From assembly GCA_917880885.1 (NCBI GenBank), contig OU862922.1:1922001-1986000 (forward strand): 64,000 bases of DNA, read 5' to 3'. Every line of letters begins with the position of its first letter. The first letter of the stretch is position 1. The notes below the pieces were generated by a model. It was not told the DNA's origin and made no database searches. It saw only the letters and a program-made list of their open reading frames with translations. Below are positions 40,301-52,300 of this stretch, one piece after another. Made by a program: the position numbers and the translations under genes. This stretch comes from Limnephilus marmoratus (lineage: Eukaryota; Arthropoda; Insecta; Trichoptera; Limnephilidae).

Positions 40301-43300
40301 TCTTTCCTTGTGGAAAAAAATTGCGATCTAAAATATGATCCAAAGGGTTTTAGAAAGAAAAAACACCACGTTTTATATTCAAATCTAAAAGGTAACTGTA
40401 AAATAACTAAAACGTACACCTTTATTAAACCAAAGTTTTCGACCACAATTTGAAAAAAAAATTTGGTAATTTTTTATTAATTATTTTTACATGAAACGAC
40501 AAAAAGTGAAATGACGATAACGTTTATAATACATTTGCATAATAGAATATGTGTTTTTTTTCGTTATCAGTAATTCGAGTTAAACGATTGGTGATTCATT
40601 CTAAAAAAATTTTTATGTTTCCATTAAAAAATGATATTTCAAAAAATTTATGTATATTGCGAATTATAAAATTTCATCACCTTTCAAAAACAATTTTTAG
40701 TTTTCGGATGCGTTCAGAAACATTCCATTTATTTGGATTTTATTGCAAAGTGAAAATATTTTTATCTTTCAACAAAATAGGCCCGAGGCCTGGGGGTTTA
40801 AATCTATACATGAAATTTTAATCATAAAATGCGTTGATAATGGTAGTTAATACATATTAATCATAATCGTAGCAAAAAACCAGTCCCGGAGTTAAATATT
40901 TTTCATATGTAATATGATGTCAACATCTCATTTGTTCGTATGTTTTATTGTGGGCATGTGTATTAATTGTTAAACACGTATTTATTTTTGATAAATTTGA
41001 AGCTTGTCATTTGAGAAAAAAATCTGGCTTGTTTAAATAAGTTGGTAATCAATAAATGTCTTGTCCCAAATTAAGTGAAATGTCATTGATCAATTCACAT
41101 GGCCTTGTTTGTCACCCAAAGGAAACTGAATGTTCCATAATGTCAGATTTATAATATGATTAGGATGTCTTCTAATGTAAGTGTGATTTAACGGCTTCAT
41201 TAATGAAGAAATATAAAACAAATGTCTTGTTGTGTTTTGGTAAAAAAAAACTCTGTTTGAATTACTCAACACTTTTAAGATACTACTAAAATTTCAACTA
41301 GAATATATTTTCAATACACCGTCACCACTTGCATTTTATTAAGGAAGCATAATGGTACTATTGGAGGACCCACCACTTACCCGCCCTGGTATAGGTAACA
41401 GATGGTTACCCCTTCAAGGCTCTTGCAAGGACTCTAATTTTTTTGGTAAAAACGACTATACATTTGAAAACGAAACTAAACCTCCAATGTCCCTGCATAC
41501 GTTGTTAGCAAGCAGTATGCAAGTGCTTAGCGGGAAATACAGATACAATATGTGTTAGTATGACAAATTATAGACAAGACAATGGGACAGGTTGGTGAAA
41601 GTCCACGAGATGGCAAGCGCTGGGTGATTGTATCCAGCGTATCCTACAAGCACCTGTTTGGGAGGAAGACACAGTAGATAAGTAATAAGGGCATGGCATG
41701 GCGTTCGGTCTAGTCGTGAACCACACTCAGCTTCCGCGCCCCAGCATAATGGTACTGTCACAGTTGCTCATTAACAAGCCGGCTTACGAGCATGCTCATT
41801 AATGAGTTTGCTCATCAACTGTACACTTTGCTCATAAATGAGCAGGCTTGATTTGAGCTTTCTCATGAATGAGCATGCTCAAAGCCAAAAATTGAACACA
41901 CATCCTCTTTAATGAGCAAATAAATGTCAATTAAAATAAATGTCAAATGGAGTGAATTCCGTTCGCCCAAAACAACAAAATAATCTTATTGCTTGCATCG
42001 CAATTATTTAAGAATCTTCTGACCAAAGAAAATAAAACGGTCGATTTGGGTTCAAGATGTCAACAAATCCGAAAATGACTAAATAATAAAAAAGAAATGT
42101 AAATTTCAATAGAATGTGATTTCATTTTGGAAGTAAAGGAACTTTTGAGGAATTTGGAAGTCGATTGTGGGTATTTTTGTGACCTTTAGTGGTATTTTAG
42201 TTGTGTTCCAAATATATTCGTGATTCTCATAATAAATCACGAAAAACAAGGTTTGACGTCTCCCCAGCGGGCTATTTTGACATATTTGCAAAGAATGCGC
42301 AGGCGCGAATTGAAATCGGATTGAAATGAGCATGCCGATAAGCTAGCTTGTTTACACATGCTTAGAGGCTTCCCCTTCCACCCGACAATCCAATGAGCAT
42401 GCTCAATACTAGCAACGTCACTGACACAAATACTACTAGGTAGCATGCTCTTTGGCTTCAAATGAGCAAGTGTGTCCGTTGCATAAGTAATATGGAAGAG
42501 CTTTTACTTTAGTCAATATTAGAATTTATGTAGGTTATTACAATCAATATTAGAATTTACTCACATGAAATATAAATGTGTTACAAATAATAATGTATGT
42601 ATTTGCACGTCAAAAATATTACATTCCTAGTGAAGAACAATCATTTCATATCGAAACGTTTCTTGAAATAGCTTAGCTATGACATGATTTGAGATTTTTA
42701 CGGTCAATTATTATGGAATTATATTATGGAGTTATATTAGAACTTAATTAATTATTATGGAATAATTAGATAGAATACAATTATATTAAGAGTCAACATG
42801 CTCACTTAGCAATTAGATTTCCTATTATACAGGGTGTTAAGGAATATACCTACTTGATTAGAATTTGAAATTAAAACACTTTTGTACTTTCTTCCACTAA
42901 TTTATATTTCACCAGGACCGGTTTCATCCTATTACGGACATTTTCAGACTGGTAGTTGAAATTTTTATGCTACGGTATAAATACCAGTCTGAAAATGTCC
43001 GTAATAGGATGAAACCGGTCCTGGTGAAATATAAATTAGTGGAAGAAAGTACAAAAGTGTTTAAATTTCAAATTCTAATACAATAGAATTCCACCACGAA
43101 TTATCAGTGCAAAAACTAGACTCATACCTACTCGACTTACTGTCAGTGATTCCTGACATTATTTGAAGTATAAAATGGAAATGAATTTTCGGTCTCCGGT
43201 GACTTTTTCGATGACTTTTTTTTATTTTTTTTCGTCTAAATCAAACAACAACAATCTTTCGCGTGTCCTCACTGGTCACTCAGCCGAGTAACCGCCCAAC

Positions 43301-46300
43301 CCCCTACATAAGGGGTAGGACTGTCCAACGACTACAATTTTTTATGTTTTTATAGAAAAAAAATCAAAAATGTCACCGGAGATCATTAAGACTAATAAAA
43401 TACTACACCAATATTGGGAAGAGGCATTTTGGCCCTTCTGCACCCGATTAATACATCCCAAAAATACCTAAATAAGATGATAATGTTTTTAAATGTAAAA
43501 ACCTTTAATAGCTATGAAAGTAAGTAAATTTCTTAATAAAAAAATAAAAATTATATCATCCACAATTTCCACAAAAAGTTTATGATATTTGTGAATGAAT
43601 TTTTAAATCAAAACCCTTTCACAACATATCACCCGTATTTTAATCTATATAGACTAAAACGGCCTGCAGGCCAACGTCTTCTTCATATGGTGTCACAATC
43701 TCTAGGCTTCTTGAAATCTCTCTGTACCTTGGTACAATAATGAAGTATTTAAAATATGTATTAAAACAGATATACTGACAAAAATATATATATAAATTGC
43801 CGGTCCGTGAGTTTTTAGTGAGCTAGAGTCCTAAAAATACGACGTTATTGATGTTGTAGCTGAAAACGAGCTTTATTTTTTTTTTCAAAATTTCACCATT
43901 TTGTATGAAGATATACTAAACGTGTATACGGCGCATCCCCAAAAGAATCCTAAAATCCACATAAAAAATATTAAAATTTTGAAAAAAAAATCATTTTCAC
44001 CTACAACAACATCAATAAGGTCGGATTTTTTAATATTAGCACTCTAGCTCACTGAAAACTCATGGACCGCCACTGATGTATATATTTTTTGTTTTAAGTC
44101 ATTATTATTTTTACCATCTACGCCTGCAGTACCTACCCGGTTGCCACACATTTTGCTCAACATTCCAAAGTACAAATTAATCACAATTAATATTTCCACT
44201 GGAACAAATTCAGCGTGAAACCGACACTCCGATGTCAATTCTGTTTCATATCTCCATCGAAACAAGTGAGGCATTTCGTTTTTTGCTAGATGTGTATCTA
44301 ATACTGCCACCTACAAAAATATCTCCGTTTATCTTTGACATCACTAACAGATATTAATAACTATAAGTCGACATCATACAACTCAATAATATATCGATAA
44401 AAATATCATTATATATGTTGGTAGGAAATATTAAATTGCTTATATAAAACGGTAGTTGTTAGTAATTTTTAAAATCCAACGCAATAAGATGATTCAAATT
44501 TACACGATAATATCAATTTAACATTAAAAAAAATAGAACACCTCAGAAGAGTCCCAGCTGCTCCCGTCTGGAGACAATGAAGCTATGGCTTCGGATTGCG
44601 AGTGAAGAGCTTTACCCCTCGACCACGGAGGCCGTCCTGCACAGATACGTTAAGTTGATCCAATTAAATTTGCAATATAACTCAGGGTGGGCAAATGATG
44701 TTTCTAGAAACAGCAACAGGGTTCAGTAACGAATATTCCATAATTAATTATAATTTTATTCTGTTAAATCTGGCTATAACTTTGTGTTTATCCATTACAA
44801 ATAAATTAGACAATATTTCTTTGTTTGAACCACTATATTTTTACATACGCCGACCGGTTTCGGAACAACCGTACCTTCCTCAGGGCAAAATATAGTAACT
44901 TGACATTACAAAACAATAGGTGAACATAACACATGACTAAGTGTTGAGGTGGGGGTGGGGGCATGTCTAGGGATTGGCGAAGAGTGGGGGAGGAGATAGA
45001 ACAGACGGTGAAAGGGAACATGTCGATATTTTTTGTTTATTGATAATAGACTTATTATTATTAATTATACTATTAATATGTTTTATTTCCATTAGAAATA
45101 GGTAAGTCGTATTGTGCAGGAGTAATTGCTGTAGATAATAGTTCATCAACCCAAAGACAAGAAATACAATTATTTTAGACTTCAAGGTCAATATTATAGC
45201 TTCAGGTGGTTTTTTTGAGTGTTCAACCATTAAGATGTGACATCTTCTATGATTAATGAACAGCTGTCCGAAACGTTAGATCAAGCTCAATTTGGTGAAC
45301 ACCCCAAAAAACAAATTAATACTATTCGTGTCAAATTAATATAAATACTCGTAATGTTAAAGCGATTTGAGAGCAGCACTAGATCGGTACGAATTACATT
45401 CAATAAAATACCTACATATCTTAATTATAAATCAAGTAGTTACGGACTTCTGATGTTACTCAATGAATTTTACAAAATAATGCATTTATCATTTTGTAGT
45501 TTATTGCACTCGACTACGATTTTTTAAATATTTTTTTATTAGAGCTGTTGCACAGCAATTTTTGTCAGCGCAGATCGCTCTAAATTGGGAATTCAGAGTG
45601 CAGATGACTTGCGAATTGGTTACCATTTATGACTCTTGCAATTACTTTTTTCAAGGCTTATCTTCGGAACTGACAGGAGAATTATTTGGATCGTTTATCA
45701 TTTTGATTTGCATAATGGAAGTAAATAGAAAATGATGGCAGGATTTTAATTCAATAGGTCTTAGTTATATATACTAAAAAGATAACTTGAGTAGATGCCC
45801 AGATAAACAAAAAAAAAACTCGAAGATTCTTGAAGACTTTTTTGAACCAAAAATATCTACTTGTAATTGGGTTTATTTTTGTCGGTTCCATGTCAACTCA
45901 GAATCAAGTCAACTCAACAACTCTTTGAAAAGTCATTAAAAGCTACGAATAAAAATAATTTTAAAATTGCCGTTACCCTAACCTAACGTAACATATTTCA
46001 CCATTTTTTATGATCACTCTTTATGACCTTTCTGAGGTGGTTCTGAGTTGGTTTCATTCTGAGTTAGCCGGTCACCATTTTTGTAGCATTCTGAAGTACG
46101 CTAACCAAACTTTTATTATTTAAAGGCCTCCGTGGTCAAGGGGTAAGGCTCTCAACTAGCAAGGTGGCGGATTCAAATCCCGGCGTGCGCAAGTAAATTT
46201 TATTTGATTAAATTGTGCTGTTTCACAATTTGTTCATTTAAAATAATATTCAGATATTTGCGGCACGTTTCAGAGTGGAAGACATTCTTTGTATCGCCCT

Positions 46301-49300
46301 GGTGTTAACCACCATTCAGAATTGAGAAGTTGCTTGAAAAAGCTTTAGCCGTATTTTCTGACCAGATCTGAATAGCCAGGTTCTACTTCTACCTCTTCAC
46401 TACCTTCAGTCTCACAATATTCCAAAGTTGGCGATGCTCTAGTTCTACTGGATCCAGATTGTTGGGAGCATTTGGGACTCCAGTACGGTATTCACATTAA
46501 AAATAACCATTTTCTTTAATATGAAATTATCGTGAGATAAGTTTTAAGATTTTCACGGCCAAAAGCATTTTCGTTATTTGTTTTTGGGGTGTTATGCCGT
46601 GTTGCGCTACCTCCTTCTTTAGCCAACGTTTCGGACATCCGGCAGATCCGGTAGATGTGTAAGAAGGAGGTAGCGCAACACGGCATAACACCCCAAAAAC
46701 AAAATAATGAAATTATGGTCTTCGCATTTCAGTCACTTTGTTTTTTTCTGAACTCTTTTTTTGTTTATTCCTCAAATCTTAACACTTTGAAAGCCCGCTA
46801 CATTTTTGAATATTTATATGCTAAATATTAGTTTTGCACTTAAAAATCGATTGATCATCGTAAAATAAACAGCGAAAAGTGTTTTAAAGAAAATTGGTGA
46901 AGATGTACTTTATTTTACATCTTCGCGGAGTATCCTTTCGCTGATAGGTATTCATAAACTAGTTATAAAACGAAAAGTATTACCGTCTTTACACTTAAAA
47001 GAATTATTTCAGAATTTATGTAAGTACCTATGCTAATGTTTTATGAACTGTTGCGCAACTTTTGATATGTACCTTTTCACTTAAGTAGGTAACCAATGTT
47101 TATCACGATAACGTCATATTTTGATGGTGTCAAAAGTGTAGCATGTACATGTAATTTCAAATGACTTCTGTCCGTAATCGCAAAAACAGATCTACGGCTA
47201 ATTGTTTGGAAATAATAAAAAAAAACTCAATGTCTATGGCACCATTATTGAGAAATAACCTCATCAGTGATTTTAAATATTTGAAAATAACTCTAATCTA
47301 ACTAACTAACCATCACGCCGTTTCGCCAGGGGTAGGCAGAGAGGACGGACCGCCAAACATTCCGGTCTTGGCACACATTCCTTGCCTCGTTTACATTCAT
47401 ACAACGTCTCATACATTCTCTTCTATTATTCTGACTCTTGACATGGCCCGACTCAAGTATCTGATTCACTTGGTCGTGCCATGTCTTTCTTGGGCGTCCT
47501 CGACTTCTTCTACCATTCACATTCATAAACTCTAATCTACTAATATAATAATCGATTTTGTGTTGTAACACGATCTTTACCACCGGTTGCTGAATATATT
47601 GGAGTAAAAAACTTGCTAGAATATAGGGTTAACCCACGAACTGCACGTTTGCACACTTTTTTAAAAATAAAACTTGTATGTGAACGCTTGCAGTCAACGC
47701 CGCGGTGAAGAAAAGCGGTCAAGTACCACTTGGTGCAGACTGTTTTAGCACATGTTCTGGCTAATACAACAATATGTGTTTCTCTAAATGAGCTTGCGCT
47801 TCGTTGGTCAAAGTCTGTCGGGTGTGTCCTCTTAAGGATATTAGCGTCGATGATATACGATATTTTGAGGGTTTTGCCAATGATTTGGAGAAAGGAAAAT
47901 AATAAGAGTTTTCTTTGTTATCAGGTGGTGCTGGTACGAGGCCACTTTCTGTCCTTCCTGCCGCTGTGCAGTCGCAACGAGCCCGTGTTCCTGGCGGCCT
48001 GCTCGCCCGTGGCCATGCCGGAGACCAGGGAGTGCGTGGTGCAGGGTGCCACTAACGTGTTCACCACCATACACTCCATGGACATGAAGATCAAACACAT
48101 CGATAAGAAGTAAGTAATCACCACTCACTCCGTCACTCTTGTCCTTCCTGCCGCTGTGCCCGTGTTCCTGGCGGCCTGCTACCCACTCTAATTAATTATT
48201 CACCTTTAATTTTTATTGCTTTTTAACGCTTTTTAAAGCTATCCGTATCGTTCAGATTGGTATTGATTAAGTATAGATTTCTGTGTCAAGTAGGACTGTA
48301 TGGGTATTTCCTTATATGATGTCTTCTTCTTCATGTATGTTGATTTCCACAAAATAAAGGATAAATAATATAAAAAATCTTAACGTTAATATTGAATTAT
48401 GTATTTCCTCACCTTCATGCTTAGTTAGCCATATTTTTATTCTGTTATTTCCGTGGTGTTTGTAATTTCATTTGGAAGGGCATTATATAATTTTGTAGCA
48501 TGAAAAATATGTTTTTTCTGGTCAAAATGCATTAAATTTTGGGACGTTAAAGGTGTTGATCAGTAATGTATTCATTTTTAATTACACATTTTTGAAAATT
48601 TCTTTTGATGGGGATCTTGCGGGTACTTTAATAATTATTTTTTAATTACCTTTTTGGTTTCATTGTTACTTCTCTTTCCATAACGTGGATGGTTAATGAG
48701 ATAAGCTAGATAGGACATCGGATCTATCAGATGTATTCATATAATTAGGCATTACTAATGAGAAAATCGAACGGCCAATAAGTTTTATAAATTTCTTGCC
48801 GTAACTCGCAAATAGTTGTTTATCTGATTTAGATTAGGATAAACTGATTAACCCAAAAATAAATCATCTTAATTCGCGCCCGCCCACATTTTGGTATCGT
48901 ATGGTCTAATGAAGAACTGATTTCCATCTAATTAAAGCCAACGCGATATTAAAGTTAAAGTCGCCCAAAATATTCATAAAAAAATAAAATTTAATGTTAA
49001 TTATAGCAGGTTTATTAAGTTGGTTATTATCAAAACTGCTTATTAAATTTGTATACATATTTGGTTAGATATTTATGTAGGTACATTCGACTAAACAAAC
49101 TAACGATTTAAAATTATTAGTAAAATAATCGTGGATGATACAAATTAGATAAAAATAATGTTTGGTAGCATCAAACATACCTACATGTATCATACAAATT
49201 CTAAATTTTAATAAAATAATTGTTGTAAAATATACTCCTATATAAATACAAGGAACAGCTATACAGTGTTTCTCATACAAAATTTGCAATTGCCTTGATT

Positions 49301-52300
49301 ACCAAAGTTGGTTATGAAATCATGAAAATGTCAAATTGAGGCCTGTAAATTATAATTTAAATCGTAAATAAATAAAGTAGCTCGTATCCGTACTAGATAT
49401 TTGGTCTTGTGATTAAAAAAATATCATTCAGTTGGTCTAAAATTTTAGCCTAAAATTCAAATTTAAGGTTTTTATGAAAAAGGCCGCGCAGTCGAACTGA
49501 TTCAGCTGAATAATTAATTTTTTTATTCAAACTTTGCAAATGTACTTTTTGGTGCCATTTTTAATAAAATGAGAACAAATAACTTCTATATAATCAATAT
49601 TACCAAATCTTCTTAATCTTATCCTGATGAAGAAAACATAGGTTTTGATAATATTGATTACGCAGTGGTTTTTACAAAGTTATTTGTTTTCCTTTTAATT
49701 AGATTTTTAACCAAAAGCTAAAGCAAATATCTAGATATTTGATCTACTATATGTGCTACTTTATTTATCTGTGAAATAAATAAAATAAAAATTAAATTTT
49801 TCATTATTTTAGAGGCAACTTCGAATTTTTTTGTGAGTTAATGGTAATTATATATAAAAAAAAACAATTTTACCATATCTAAATCTAAATACAATGAAAT
49901 ATAAAATAAAAATATTATTTAAAAAAAATAAATCACATTGATGGGCTAAAATTTAAATTACAAACGACCGATTTACGTTTGGAACACAAATTTGTCGTAT
50001 TTAACAGCTTAGGCAAGATTATAGGTATAATATACCATTAACTGGAAAAAATGAATTGCCAAAGTTGCCGCTAAAATCATGAAATATTGAATTCTGTAAT
50101 GGCCCATATTTTACAATTTAAAATATAAATAAATAAAGTAGCGCATATCCTTTCCAGATATTTGCTACACATTTTGATTAAAATTTAAATTATTCCGTTT
50201 GGTCAAATATTTGGGTCTTTAATCCAAATTTAAGTTTTATATGAAAGAGGCCGTGTAATAGTAATGTTATTTATCGGAAATAATGCAATGACTCTCTACA
50301 CGTGACTGCTTTCAACACAAATTGATTGTGGCATAATTTCGCGTGCATTATTACAAAACCCATTATTCATTCTGAAACGCATTACACACTCACTTACGCG
50401 CCTCCAACAAATTAAAAAAAATAGGCTCAACGCTAGTGTCTTAATAAAGTGAACGAAGATTTATTGGTTCAATTTGTTAAGTAGAAATTTCTCAACTACT
50501 TCATGTTTCAATTACATACTTGGAGAAATTTGCCTACCAGCTACTTGTAGCTTTAAGGTGTTTTTGATTGTTTAAGTTCACTATTTTGAAATATAGATAA
50601 CACTTATTTGATTTCCAATCATGTATGCAAATTATGATTCGGAGTTATGTAAATAATGATTTCTACTAACGCGTTATCAATCACTTCTAGATGATTTAAA
50701 ATTATTCTTATTCTCTGAATACTGTAGATGTATAATCTAATAACATATATATTCAGTTCGAACTTTGAAATTATACAAAATATAGCAACAAAAAAATTAA
50801 CAAAGTAATTCTTAAATAGAAATATGAGATCGATAAAAATGGTGGACGTTAATCGAGTCTTAATAGCTCAAAGGGCAGAATATTGTCCCAGTAAGATACA
50901 GGTCCTGGGGTCGATCCCCGGTTGCGTATTTACAAACCCTACCGCGTTTTAGTCGCTCTAAATTTTCAATATCAAAATTTAAATGTTTTGAAATAAAATT
51001 ATTAATTTCTAATATACACATTGGAAAGATTATTTTATCTAGATTTTAGAACAATTTTTGTTTTTGCAAAGTGATAAAAAAATATCAATATAGAGGTGTA
51101 TTTACAAAATATAAGAATAATATTAAAATGTAAATATTTAGAAATAAAATTATTAATTTCTAACATACACATCAGAAAGATTATTTTATCTAGATTTTAG
51201 AACAATTTTTGTTTTTGCAATGTGATAAAAAATAACCAATATAGAGGTATATTTAAAATGTAAATTGTCGTTACCGCGACTGAATCGGTATAGGTTTTGT
51301 AAATACGCTCCCCGGTTGCGACTGTTAATTATTTTTTTATTTTCTGTGTCTTGCTCTGTTATGAGTGTCATATTATCTCCATCTTCAATGATAATATTTA
51401 TATTATACTGGGTGTTACGGGACGTTCTGGACTTACTCTATTTAACCAGTCATTACTCACACTATTTGAAGGAATAAATGTAAATGAAATTTTGGTCTCC
51501 GGTGACATCTCTGAAGTTTTTATTTTGTAGTCACCTAAAATCGTAGATCTCCATCCCATTTGAATTAAAAAAAACTGTTTTATACGGAAATATAGGACCC
51601 GACTAAGCAAATACTCAAGTCACGAAACACTGTATTTTATCTGTATTTTTGTTACAAAAAATAATAAATAAATTAATAAATAAATATAACAATAATATAT
51701 AAATATTACTAACTAAAGTGTGTTTCCTTCAACAGTGGAGAATGGTACCTGGGATGGGAAAAATCTGAACTTCAAGGGATATCCTGGTATCAACTTCTGC
51801 ATTGGGAGTGCATGCGGGAAGCTCAATCAAAACACAGATTAAGTAAGTATGACACAATTAAAGATATTTTTTCTATGCTTACACATCATGCAATATGCGC
51901 TCATGGTAATGCATAATATTATGTGTTAATAATATATAATTTTCTTCCAGTAACCCAGTCAGAGCAGGAAAGATCGTGCATCCTTTTGCTGCGACTCCAA
52001 AAGCAATCCGGTGATTGGTTATGGGTTCATTCTGTCCTGCAAGTTAAGGACAATATGGAAAATAATCAACAGCCTGTCATTGTTTGCACCAATCAAGTTC
52101 TCAGGTGTCTATTTTACCTATATTTATTATTAATTGACTACTTAATAGACTGTTATAAATGTCACACGTGTTTTGTATAATCCTTTCGCTTGTTCTTCTT
52201 CGTCTTCGTCTTCTTCTTGTTCTTTTTATGGTTATTTTTTCTTGATCTTCTTGTTCTTCTTGTTCTTCTTGTTCTTCTTGTTCTTCTTGTTCTTCTTGTT

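Noticed and set aside
44833..45021. Small minus-strand open frame
   Set aside because: Short, low-complexity, no supporting features.
47730..48113. A separate 127-residue gene starting at 47730
   Set aside because: The first 65 codons are intron; only the part from 47925 is conserved and belongs to dysf.
48141..48180. An alternative dysf exon
   Set aside because: Lacks 13 internal bases (frame broken) and has no acceptor or donor.
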